Source: Actinidia chinensis (Eukaryota; Streptophyta; Magnoliopsida; Ericales; Actinidiaceae). Taken from it: a stretch of 15,000 nucleotides of DNA. The stretch lies in NCBI GenBank assembly GCA_009663005.1, contig CM018894.1, forward strand, positions 7,148,166-7,163,165, in the 5' to 3' direction. Positions 1 through 9,994 of this stretch are shown piece by piece. The notes beneath the pieces are model-generated. The model was not told where the DNA came from. It was given only the letters and a program-made list of their open reading frames with translations, and made no database searches. Each line of letters opens with the position of its first letter. Positions within the stretch are counted from its first letter, which is position 1. The position numbers and the translations under genes are program-made.

Positions 1-450
1 AGTTAGAGGGGTTGGAATGTAATTTTAATTAATAAACGGATGATTGTGTCCGACACTATCATTACTTAACTTTATATATATATTTTTTTATAAACAAGTA
101 AAATGATATAAGATAAAAGAAAGAGACGGGAAGTTAGAAAAAGAAGAAACCACACATACTTTTGATATATTTGAAAGATAAAAGGAGAAATTATATGGTG
201 TGATTAGCCTATGATCATGAAAGATATAGGTGTGAAATCAAACGGCGAGATGGTGTCCGATCTGAATGAAATTTCAGTATATTCTCATGGAATATTATCT
301 TTATTTTGTACTAATAGATCATGGAGAGCATGGTCCAGAGAAATGATTTGCGTACTCTAATGAAATGACAAAATATTTGTTATAGATTTTAGTTTGAATT
401 TAGTCATTTGCTTACGTAAACCAAGTATTGATTTGGACTGGGACGCGACA
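1..450 (+). mobile_element. 3' part of an LTR of a Ty3/gypsy-type retrotransposon (5' LTR)
   Basis: This AT-rich stretch without a convincing ORF ends in GGGACGCGACA, a CA terminus of the kind that closes plant LTRs. Four bases later comes a sequence close to the initiator-Met tRNA primer binding site, which fixes both the LTR's 3' boundary and its + orientation. A TATA-like run sits at about 71-86 and could be the LTR's own promoter, but no start site can be proved. The 5' end of the LTR lies outside the window, so its length and its opening TG are unseen. The matching 3' LTR is not in the window either. The assignment rests on the order LTR end, primer site, leader, gag. Confidence 0.65.
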
Positions 451-454
451 AACA

Positions 455-472
455 TGGTATCAGGCTCTAGGT
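455..472 (+). promoter_or_regulatory. Primer binding site, initiator-Met tRNA type
   Basis: TGGTATCAGGCTCTAGGT closely resembles the common plant retrotransposon primer site, complementary to the 3' end of initiator Met tRNA (usual form TGGTATCAGAGC followed by more pairing). The middle is altered, with a GGCTC block where AGAGC is expected, so priming may be impaired. It lies four bases after the LTR end. Confidence 0.7.
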
Positions 473-823
473 GTCGAATAACCTATGAGCGTGGGGTGGT
501 TAGATCACGTTGTCTTGGGTCATAGGTATTTAGAGGTAACATGAGGAAGTATATAAGTATTGAGTGATGATAAGAAAATACATGGTATCTGTTAATATTT
601 GCATGCAGTATGGCAAATGTTTTGAATTTAATCATAAAGAGTATGATTATTTTTATTATTTTATTATGGCATGTGTAGAACATGCCACCCGACAAACCAG
701 AGGTCGGCGAGTCACTTATAGGAGCTCGTGGGCTCGGGGACACGCAGGGGCTCGTGGAAATTTGTGAAGCGGGGGATGGCGAAAATCACGAGAGTCTGTG
801 ATGGGGGGAGGAGCTAGAGGAAA
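473..823 (+). other. Retrotransposon leader, no gene seen
   Basis: This is the stretch between the primer binding site and the gag-like region. Short open frames exist on both strands, but they have no recognisable domain and no continuity with gag. It is most simply the untranslated leader of the element, AT-rich to about 670 and then GC-richer toward gag. Confidence 0.5.
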
Positions 824-1337
824 ATGTGGGAGGTACTGAAGGGGCTCCACCTACAGTATTTGGTGGTGCAGAATTCATGCAAGGGGTCACCGGTTCAATA
901 CCATGAAACAAGTGGTAAGGGAAAACCACGGTGTAGGGCATGCAAGTGCCAAGCTAGAGCAGCTGACCACCAGGGCACCCCGGCCATGAAGGCATTTCTT
1001 CAAACTTCGCCCGCCCATTTTAAGGGCGAACCGGATCCTTTAATAGCAGAGGATGGCTGGAACACGTCACTAGAGCCTTAGATACAATTTTGGTGACAGA
1101 GGAGGATTGAGGGTATTGTTGCATCTTATCAGTTGACAAGGGGTTGCTCCAGTGTGGAAGACTGTGGAGGAGAGTGTGGCTAAGAAGTGAGAACCGTTTA
1201 GGAAGGCTTTTCGAGATCAATACTTACAGACACATCAAAGGAGACCTGAAATGGAGGTCATTAATTTAGTCCAGGTAGCTGACGTTGGCTCAATATGAAG
1301 CTCTAAATCACTAGTTTGTCAAGGTTGCGAAAGCATT
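824..1337 (+). pseudogene. Frameshifted gag remnant of a Ty3/gypsy retrotransposon
   Basis: In an intact element Gag is the structural protein of the virus-like particle. Pieces of the plant gypsy gag core (retrotransposon gag domain) can be read in order, but in different frames. An ORF from 824 reaches the motif FKGEPDPLIAED near 1017-1052. One frame over, from about 1053, comes WLEHVTRALDTILVTEED, the usual continuation. Further on are a segment reading GVAPVWKTVEE, then FRKAFRDQY, then INLVQ, LAQYEA and FVKVAKAFV, which match the order of the family's WW, F..F..YF and LVQG.MTVAEYEAKF blocks. At least one frameshift near 1052 and several in-frame stops (for example near 1132 and 1188) break it. 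The reading stops at 1337, where an LTR-like element begins. No nucleocapsid zinc knuckle, protease or polymerase follows. The element is therefore truncated as well as decayed. Confidence 0.75.
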
Positions 1338-2483
1338 TGTGACGACCCGACCCGACCCTCACGCAGGTCGTTAATTTTAAATTATCTAAAATAGCCGTAT
1401 TTTTTCTTTCAAAATACAAATCGAGCACTATTTTCTTTTTTATTCAAATATCAATAGTCTCCAATGTTTATTTTTACAATGCTCACAAATATAATTATAC
1501 AAAAAGATCAAAAACTTCAAGTCTTTCACTCGACCCATCTCGTTACTATCCGAACACCCACTTTCGCCTAAAAATTCATTTTAACAGGGGAAGTATTTTA
1601 CAATACGACGGGAATCTACTCAACGAATCAATAATGGCTCAACAACAAATGTCAGAGTAGCACAATGAATCAAATATTTCATCAAAAAAACCTCATACCA
1701 GGTCTTCTTGATACATAATAGTGGCCGACCATCTCCACGTCTCCTAAGATATGGTTTTAAGGGTAGAGGTCTTAGTGGAGTTATTGGCGGATCCCCTCAG
1801 AACATGTACCATTCATTCCATTAAACATTTAGCCATTCCAATTACAAACCAACAAACATCATACATATCACGATTGCCAACAAAATACAAGGATTTCAAA
1901 AGATAGGCACACTGTCAAGAGAAAGACAAGATCAGGATATTTAGAAAAACACTCCAGGAGTTTTAGAAAGATATTGTAACCTCATGCTTACCTCAACTTC
2001 ACACATTAGATATAAAATCTGGTTCCCATATCATCTATTAAAATTCCACCTTGATCTGACATCATCTAAACCCGTTTGTGATTTCAATGTCTAATCAATT
2101 GATTATATCTCACCAACCATATAATTTTTCTTATCTCTCATTTCTGCTTTTCTCTCTTTCTCCCTCTCATCTGCTGTGTCTCTCTCTATCAGTCTCTCCC
2201 TTCTATCTTCTGCATTATATTAAACACCTAGCAAAACATATTATAAAACATGCATATTACTTCTTTTTCCGTTCTCTTTATTCTTCCCCTTTTTCTTTCT
2301 TTTCTATTTTCATTCCTTTTCCGATTTTATCTTCCGACCAAAAGTATCATATGTTGAAAAATAACATTTCTATCCTCCAACTTTTAATTACATTATATAA
2401 TTCATTTAAAGTCATCTTAATTTTATCACAACAAGTTATGAAATTTCAATTAAAACCCAAAAATTTAAAGTCGGGTTATTACA
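1338..2483 (-). mobile_element. LTR-like element (probable solo LTR), opposite orientation
   Basis: The element opens TGTGACGACCCGACCC and closes GTCGGGTTATTACA, so its ends form the imperfect inverted repeat TGTRAYRACCC with TG...CA termini, as plant LTRs do. Read on the minus strand it begins TGTAATAACCCGAC and has a purine-rich segment early (2110-2330 on +, dense CT on the shown strand), a layout seen in LTRs with GA-rich untranslated regions. It interrupts gag at 1338, and its other end lies a few bases from the first satellite monomer. No target-site duplication is visible: GCATT precedes it and TTTTT follows. The 146-codon open frame inside it (2078-2518 +) is low-complexity Ser/Leu/Phe from the CT tract and is not credible as a gene. 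A solo LTR is the best reading. A different TG...CA element without coding capacity is possible. Confidence 0.55.
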
Positions 2484-2487
2484 TTTT

Positions 2488-3420
2488 TGCAAAGCCACGA
2501 ACTCCTTCGTTCGCTTAACTTAAGTAACACTTGGTAAAAATTGAGGGGAAGGAAAAAGCTGAGCCGAGCTTAACTGAGCTCGAGCTTGTACAATACTTTT
2601 TACAAGTTAAAACTTATTTAAATCGCGACGGAGACAGGGTTAGCCGAGCCTGCAAGCACCGAACTCCTTCGTTCCTTTAATCATGTACACTTGGTAAAAA
2701 CTGAAGGGAAAGCTGGCAGAGCTTAGCGGCTTTTCCGAGCTTGTCCGATACTTTTTACAAGTTAACTTGATTAAATAGCGAGAAGGGTTAAAGCCGAGCT
2801 TTGCAAAACAAAGCACCGAACTGCCTTCGTTCGCTTTAATTAAGTAAAACCACTTGGTAAAAATAGGGGAAAGCAGCCGAGCTTAACCTGAGCTCTGAAC
2901 TTGTGCAATACTTTTTACAAGTTAACTGTGTAAATCGCGAGAAGGGTAGCCGAGAGCACTTTGCAAAGCACAGACTGCCTTCGTTCTCTTTAATCCTGTA
3001 ACACTTGGTAAAAAACTGAAGGGAAAGTGCCGAGCTTAATCGAGCTCCGAGCTTGTCCGATACTTTTTACAAGTACTTGATTAAATCGCCGAGAGGGTTA
3101 GCCGGAGGGAGGCTTTGCAAAGCACCCGAACCCGAACTGCCTCGTTCGCTTAATTAAGTAAAACACTTGGTAAAATTGAGGGAAAGATAGCGAGCTTAAC
3201 TGAGCTCTGAACTTGTTGCAATACTTTGTACAAGTTAAACTTGTTTAAATCGCGGAGGAAGGGGTTAGCGAGTTGGCCAAAGCACCGAACTAGCCTGCGT
3301 TCTCGTTTTTAATCCGTAACACTTGGTAAAAACTAAAGGGGAAAGCTAGCGAGAGCTTATCGGCTCAGAGCTTGTCCAATACTTTACAAGATAACTGGAT
3401 ATTTAAATCGCGCGAGGAAG
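2488..3420. repeat. Left block of the array: two monomer types alternating
   Basis: The first six monomers alternate between two types. One has AATTAAGTAA, TGAACTTG and TGCAATAC (around 2488, 2800, 3110). The other has TCTCTTTAATCCTGTAA or a close form, CTGAAGGG and TTGTCCGATAC (around 2650, 2960), with a related form near 3260. This is a dimer-like order, distinct from the six-monomer order further right. Single-base insertions and deletions are dense here, which blurs individual assignments. Confidence 0.55.
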
Positions 3421-4647
3421 AAGGGATCCGAGCTTTGCAAAGCCGAACTGCCTTTGTTTCGCCTTTAACAGTAAAACTTGAATAAACTAAGGGGAAAGCT
3501 AGAACCGGAGGTTAACTTGAGCTCCCACGCTGTCAGATACTTTTTACAAGTGAACTTCTAAATCGCGAGAACGGGGTTAGGTCGAGCTTTGCAAAGCACC
3601 CGCCGAACGACCTTTGTTCGCTTCAATCAAGTAACCACTTGATACAAATTGAAGGGTGAAAGCTGTCGAAGCTTAACCGGAGCTCTGAGCTTGTCCGATA
3701 CTTTTTACAAGTTAACTTGATTAAATCGGGAGAGAAGGGGTTAGCCGAGCTTTGCAAAGCACCGGAACTTGCCTTCGTTTCTTTAATTCCTGTAAAACAC
3801 TTGGTAAAAAACTAAGGGGAAAGCTAGCGAGCTTAATCGAGCTCCGAGCTGCCAATACTTTTTACAAGAAACTGGATTAAATAGCGTGAGAAGGGGGATA
3901 GCGAGCTTGCAAAGACCGAACGCTTGTTGCGTGTAAGCAAGTAAAACTTGAAATAAACTCGAGGGGAAAGCTAGCCGAGGTAAACTGCGTCCACGCTTGT
4001 TCCGATCCTTTTTACAAGTTAGCTTCATTTTAATCGGAGAAGGGTTAGTCGGCTTTGCAAAAGCACCGAACGACCTTGTTCGCTTTAATCCAGTAACACT
4101 TGATAAAACTAAGGGAAAGCGAGCCAAACTTAACCAAGCTCCGAGGTTGGTCCGATACTTTTAATAGTTAACTTGATTAATCGCGAGAAGGAGTTAGCTG
4201 AGCTTTGGCAAAAGCGCCGAACTACCTCCTTCGCTTTAATTCAAGTAACACTTGATAAAAACGCGGGGAAAGGAGCCGAGTTTAATTGGCTCGAGCTTGT
4301 CCAATACTTTTTTATAATTAACTTTATTAAATCGTCGAGAAGGGTTAGCCGAGCTTTGCAAAGCTCCGAACTGCCTTCGTTCGCTTTAATCAAGTAACCT
4401 TGATAAAAATTGAGAGGAAGCTGCCGATTTTACTGAGCTCCGAGCTTGTCTGATACTTTTTCAAGTTAACTTGATTAAATTGCTAGAAAGTTAGCCGAGC
4501 TTTGCCAAAGCACCAACTGTCTTCGTTTCCCACTTTTATCCTGTACAACTTGGTAAAAACTAAAAGGAAGTTAGGCGAGCTTAACCGAGCTCCGAGCCGT
4601 ATCCATACTTTTTACAAGTTAACTTGATTAAATCGCGAGAAGGGTTA

Positions 4648-5570
4648 GCCGAGCTTTGCAAAGCACTGAACTGCCTTCGTTCGCTTTAATCAAGTAATAT
4701 TTGATAAAAACTGAGGGAAAGCTAGCCGAGCTTATTTGACTTTTTCCCCCCCGAGCTTGTCCGATTACTTTTTACAAGTTAACTTGATTAGAATCGTCGA
4801 GAAGGGGTTAGTCGAGCTTTGCAAAGCACGAACAACAAAAAGACCTTTGTCGCTTAATCCAGTAACACTTGAAAAACTGAAGGGAAAGCTAGTCGAGCTT
4901 AACCGAGCTCTGAGCTTGTCCGATACTTTTAACAAGTAACTGATTAATCTTGAGAAGGGTTAACCGAGCTTTTGTCAAGCCCGAACGACCTTTGTTCGCT
5001 TAATCCCGTACACTTGATACAAATTGAAGGGAAAGCTAGTCGATCCCCCGCTTAACCGAGCTCTGACTTGTTCCGTACTTTTTACAAGTTAACTTGATTA
5101 AATCGTCGAGAGGTTAGCGAGCTTTGCAAAGCACCGAACTGCCTTCGTTCGCTTTAATTAAGTAACACTTGATAAAAATTGAGGGGAAAGCTATCCGAGC
5201 TTAACTAAGCTCCGAGCTTGTGCAATACTTTTTACAAGTTAACTTTTTTAAATCGCGAGAAGGGGTTAGTCGAGTTTTGCAAAGCACCGAACTGCCTTCG
5301 TTCTCTTTAATCCTGTAACACTTGGTAAAAACTGAAGGGAAAGCTGGCCGAGCTTAATCGAGCTGCGAGCTTGTCCGATACTTTTTACAAGTTAACTTGA
5401 TTAAATCGCGAGAAGGGGTTAGCCGAGCTTTGCAAAGCACCAAACTGCCTTCATTTGCTTTAATTAAGTAACACTTGGTAAAAATTGAGGGGATAGCTAG
5501 CCGAGCTTAACTGAGCTCCGACCTTGTGCAATACTTTTTACAAGTTAACTTGATTAATCCGAGAAGGGTA
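4648..5570. repeat. Higher-order repeat unit 1 (six monomers A-B-C-D-E-F)
   Basis: The six types appear in order. A has AGTAATATTTGATAA and CTTATTTGAC. B has GACCTTTG, TCCAGTAACACTTG and CTGAAGGG. C has GATACAAATTGAAGGG. D has GATAAAAATTGAGGGG, GCTATCCGAG, TAACTAAGC and TGCAATAC. E has TTCTCTTTAATCCTG, GCTGGCCGAG and GAGCTGCGAG. F has CACCAAACTGCCTTCATTTG and GGGATAGCTAGCC. The A-C half carries many indels, including a T5C7 run at 4741-4752. D and E are clean and 153 bp each. Confidence 0.85.
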
Positions 5571-6464
5571 GCCGAGCTTTTGCAAGCCTGAACTGCCTTC
5601 GTTCGCTTTAATCAAGTAATATTTGATAAACTGAGGGAAAGCTAGCCGGCTTATTTGACCTCCGAGGCTTGTCCGATACTTTTTACAGTTACTTGATTAA
5701 ATCGCGAGAAGGGGTTAGTCGAGCTTTGCAAAGCACCGAACTGACTTTGTTCGCTTTATCCATAACACTTGATAAAAACTGAAGGGAAATCTAGTCGGCT
5801 TAACCGAGCTCTGAGCTTGGTCCGATACTTTTTACAAGTTACTTATTAAACGTGAGAAGGGGTTTAACCGATCTTTGCAAAGGCACCGAACGACCTTTGT
5901 TCGCTTTAATCCAGTCAACACTGATACAAATTGAAGGGAAAGCTAGTCGAGCTTTACCGAGTCTCTGATCTTGTCCGATACTTTTTACAAGTTAACTTGT
6001 TAAATCTCGAGGAAGGGGTTAGCGAGCTTGCAATCACCGAACTGCCTTCTTTCGCTTAATAAGTACACTTGATAAAAATTGAGGGGAAGCTATCCGAGCT
6101 TAACTAAGCTCGGCTTGTGCAATACTTTTTACAAGTTCACTTTTTTAAATCGCGAGAAGGGGTTAGTCGATTTTTGCACAGCACCGAACTGCCTTCGTTC
6201 CTTTAATCTTAACACTTGTAAAAACTGAAGGGAAAGCTGGCCGAGCTTACGAGCTGGCGAGCTTGTCGAATACTTTTTATCAAGTTAACTTGATTAAATC
6301 GCGAGAAGGGGTTAGCAGAGCTTTGGCAAAGCACCAAACTCCCTTCATTTGCTTTAATTATAACACTTGTAAAAATTGAGGGGATAGCTAGCCGAGCTTA
6401 ACTGAGCTCCGAGCTTGTGCAATACTTTTTACAAGTTAACTTGATTAAATCGCGAGAAGGGTTA
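5571..6464. repeat. Higher-order repeat unit 2 (A-B-C-D-E-F)
   Basis: The same six types recur in the same order: A with AGTAATATTTGATAA, B at about 5721, C with TGATACAAATTGAAGGG at 5931, D with GCTATCCGAGC at 6089, E with GCTGGCCGAGC at 6236, and F with CATTTGCTTTAATTA at 6345. The unit is about 24 bp shorter than six full monomers because of scattered single-base losses. Confidence 0.85.
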
Positions 6465-7370
6465 GCCGAGCTTTGCAAAGCACTGAACTGCCTTCGTTCG
6501 CTTTAATCAAGTAATATTTGATAAAAACTGAGGGGAAAGCTAGCCGAGCTTATTTGACCTCCGAGCTTGTCCGATACTTTTTACAAGTTAACTTGATTAA
6601 ATCGCGAGAAGGGGTTAGTCGAGCTTTGCAAAGCACCGAACGACCTTTGTTCGCTTTAATCCAGTAACACTTGATAAAAACTGAAGGGAAAGCTAGTCGA
6701 GCTTAACCGAGCTCTGAGCTTGTCCGATACTTTTTACAAGTTAACTTGATTAAATCGTGAGAAGGGGTTAACCGAGCTTTGCAAAGCACCGAACGACCTT
6801 TGTTCGCTTTAATCCAGTAACACTTGATACAAATTGAAGGGAAAGCTAGTCGAGCTTAACCGAGCTCTGAGCTTGTCCGATACTTTTACAATTTAATTGA
6901 TTAATCGCGAAAGGGTAGCCGAGCTTTGGCAAAGCACCGACTTCCGTTCGTTCGCTTTAATTAAGTACACTTGATAAAAATTGAGGGGAGCTATCCGAGC
7001 TTAACTAGCTCCGATCTTGTGCAAATATTTTTAACAAGTTAACTTTTTTTAAATCGCGAGAAGGGGTTAGTCGAGTTTTGGCAAAGCACCGAACTGCCTT
7101 CGTTCGCTTTAATCCTGTAACCTTGTTAAAAACTGAAGTGAAAGCTGGCCGAGCTTATCGGCTGCGTAGCTTGTCCGATACTTTTTACAAGTTTAATTGA
7201 TTAAATCGCAGAAGGGGTTAGCCGAGCTTGCAAGCACCAAACTGCTTCATTGCTTTAATTAATATCACTTGGTAAAAATTGAGGGGATAGCTAGCCGAGC
7301 TTAACTGAGCTCCGAGCTTGTGGGCATACTTTTTCAATTAACTTGTTTACAATCGGTGGAGAAGGGGTTA
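6465..7370. repeat. Higher-order repeat unit 3 (A-B-C-D-E-F)
   Basis: This is a third copy of the six-type order. The A, B and C monomers (6465-about 6870) are free of obvious indels and give the best view of the 153 bp period. Indels reappear abruptly from about 6885 in D-F. The F monomer at about 7235-7370 still shows the CACCAAACTG and GGGATAGCTAGCC markers but has AACTTGTTTAC near its end. The next monomer is of another type, so the higher-order series stops here. Confidence 0.85.
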
Positions 7371-8430
7371 GCCGAGCTTGCAAGCACCGAACTGCCTTCG
7401 TTCTCTTTACTCCTGTAACACTTGGTAAAAACGAAAGTGAAAGCTAGCCGAGCTTAATCGAGCTCCGAGTCTTGTCCAATCCTTTTACAAGAACTTGATT
7501 AAATCGCGAGAATGGGTTGCCGATCTTTGCAAAGCACCGACTGCCTTTTGTTCGCTTAATCCAAGTAAAAACTTGGATAAAACTGAGGGGAAACGCTAGC
7601 CGAGGTTAACTGAGGTCCGCGCTTGTCGATATTTATTTAAGTTAACTTGATTAAATCGCGAGAAGGAGTTAGCCGAGCTTTGCAAAGCGCCGAACTGCCT
7701 TCATTCGCTTTAATCAAGTAATACTTGATAAAAACTGAGGGGAAAGCTAGCCGAGTTTAATTGAGCTCCGAGCTTGTCCAATACTTTTTATAAGTTAACT
7801 TGATTAAATCGCGAGAAGGGGTTAGCCGAGCGTTTGCAAAGCACCGAACTGCCTTCGTTTTCTTTAATCCTGTAACACTTGGTAAAAACTAAAGGGAAAG
7901 CTAGGCGAGCTTAATCGAGCTCTGAGCCTGTCCGATACTTTTTACAAGTTAACTTGATTAAATCGCGAGAAGGGGTTAGCCGAGCTTTTTGCCCAAAGCA
8001 CAAACCGACTGCCTTTGTTCGCATAATCCAGTAACCTGATAACAACTGAAGGCGAAAGCTAGCAAGCTTACAAGCTCGAGCTTGTCGATACCTTTTTACA
8101 AGTTAACTTGATAAATCGCGGAGAGGAGTTAGCCGAGATGGCCCAAAGCCGCCGAACGCCTTCGTTCGCTTTAAATCAGTAACACTTGATAAAAAATGAG
8201 GGAAAGCTAGCCGAGTTTAACTGAGCTCCGAGTTTGTCGATACTTTTTACAAGTAACTTGATTAACATCGCGAGAAGGGGTAGCCGAGTTGCAAAGCACG
8301 AACTGCCTTCGTTCTCTTAATCCTGTACACTTGGTAAAAAAACTAAAGAAGCTAGGCGAGCTTACGAGCTCCGAGCCGTCCGATACTTTTTTAAAGTTTA
8401 ACTTATTTAAATCGCGAGAAAGGTGAGCCG
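7371..8430. repeat. Mixed monomer block right of the higher-order repeat
   Basis: Monomers follow in the order G (TCTCTTTACTCCTG, 7371), H (AGGTTAACTGAGGTCCGCGC, about 7525), I (GCGCCGAACTG with GAGTTTAATTGAGC, 7672), J (AAAGGGAAAGCTAGGCGAGC, 7825), K (7979), then again I-like (8132) and J-like (8283). G, H, I and J types also occur left of the higher-order repeat (about 3745-4647), so the two mixed blocks are related. I and J at 7672-7978 are clean. Confidence 0.6.
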
Positions 8431-9994
8431 AGCCGTTTGCAAAGCACCGAACTACCTTCGTTCTCTTTATTATCGTGTTTAACAATTGCGTAAAAACTAA
8501 GGGAGAAGCTAGCCGAGCTTAATCGAGCTCCGAGCTGTCGAATTTTTTACAAGTTAACTGATTAATAACACAAGAAGGGTTAGCCAAGGCTTTGCAAAGC
8601 ACTGAACTGCATCGTTCGCTTTAATCAAGTAATACTTGATAAAAACTGAGGAGAAACCTAGCCGAGCTTATTTGACCTCCGAGCTTGTCCGAACTTTTTA
8701 TAAGTACTTGATTTAAATCGTTGAGAAGTGGTTGCGAGCTTGCAAAGCACGAACTGGCCTTCCATTCAACTTTTTAATCAAGTAAGACTTGAGTAAAACG
8801 AGGGGAAAGCTAGCCGAGCTTAACTGAGCTCCGAGCTTGTCGATAACTTTTTACAAGTTAAATTGATAAAATCGCGAGAAGGGGTTAGTCGAGCTTCGCA
8901 AAGCACCGAACGACCTGTGTCGCTTTAATCCAGAACACTTGATAAAAAAATGAAGGAAAGTAGCCGAGCTTAATGAGCTCCGAGCTTGTGCACAATACTT
9001 TTTACAAGTTAACTTGTTTAAATCGCGGAGAAGGGGTTAGTCGAAGTTTTGACAAGCACCGAAAACGCCTTCGTTCTCTTGAATCCTGTAACACTTGGTC
9101 AAACACTGAAGGGAAAGCTGGGAGCTGGCCCGAGCTTACTCGGCTCCGAGCTTGTTTTTCGATAACGCTTTTATTAACAAGTTTACTGATTAAATCGCGA
9201 GAATGGTGTTTAGCCCGAGCCTTTTTTGCAAAGCACCTAATTGCCTTCGTTCATTTTATCAAGTATAACTTTAATAAAAACTCTGAGGGGGAAAGCAAGC
9301 CGAGTTTTAAATAAAAATAACCGAGCTCCGAGCTTGTTCGATACTTTTTACAAGTTAACTGGATTAAATCGCGAGAAGGGGTTAGCCAAGCTTTGCAAAG
9401 CACCGAACTGTCTTCGTTCGCTTTAATCAAGTAATACGTGGTAAAAGGTAAGAGGAAAGCTAGCCGAACTTAACTGAGCTCCGAGCTTGTCCGATACTTT
9501 TTACAAGTTAACTTGATTAAATTGCGAGAAGGGGTTAGCCGAGCTTTACAAAGCACCGAACTGCCTTCGTTCATTTTAATCTAGTAACACTTGGTAAAAA
9601 CTGAGAGGAAAGCTAGCCGAGCTTAACTGAGCTCTGAGCTTGTCCGATCTTTTTACAGTTAACTTGATTAATCGCCGAGAATGGGTTAGCCGAGCTTTGC
9701 AAAGCACTAACTCCGTCGTTCGCTTTAAAATCAAGTAATACTTGGTAAAACATAGGGGAAAGTCTAAGCCGAGCTTACTGAGTCTCCGAGCTTGTCTGAT
9801 ACTTTTAACAAAGTTCTTGATTAATCGTGCGAGAAGGGGTTAGCCCGAGCTGTGCAAAGCACCGACTGCCTTTGTTCGCTTTAATTAATCCCATAAACTT
9901 TGTAAAAAACTGAAGGGGAAAGCTAGCGAGTTACTGACCTCCGAGCTTATCGATTGCTTTTAACAAGTTCAACTCGATTAAAGCCGAAGGGTTA
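8427..9994. repeat. Right part of the array: diverse monomers, including a hybrid
   Basis: About ten monomers lie here (starts near 8427, 8583, 8733, 8888, 9039, 9213, 9385, 9538, 9689, 9843). One resembles type A (CTTATTTGACCTCCGAGC at about 8668). The one at 8888-9038 starts like B/C (CGACC, TCCAG) and ends like D (TGCACAATAC, AACTTGTTTAAATCGCGGAG), and is followed by an E-like monomer, as D is in the higher-order units. Others do not fit the lettered types. The 9330-9640 stretch is clean. Confidence 0.6.

Noticed and set aside
455..472. tRNA gene at the primer binding site
   Set aside because: Only the tRNA 3'-end complement is present. There is no cloverleaf and no A or B box.
2078..2518. 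146-codon + strand open frame
   Set aside because: It comes from a CT-rich tract, giving Ser/Leu/Phe low complexity, and it runs through the LTR-like terminus into the satellite. No domain is visible.
3783..4127. Open frames inside the satellite (also 4173-4397, 4736-4939, 8207-8485, 8973-9314, 9241-9426)
   Set aside because: They are chance readings of monomers, lie on both strands, are not conserved between equivalent monomers and are broken by indels.
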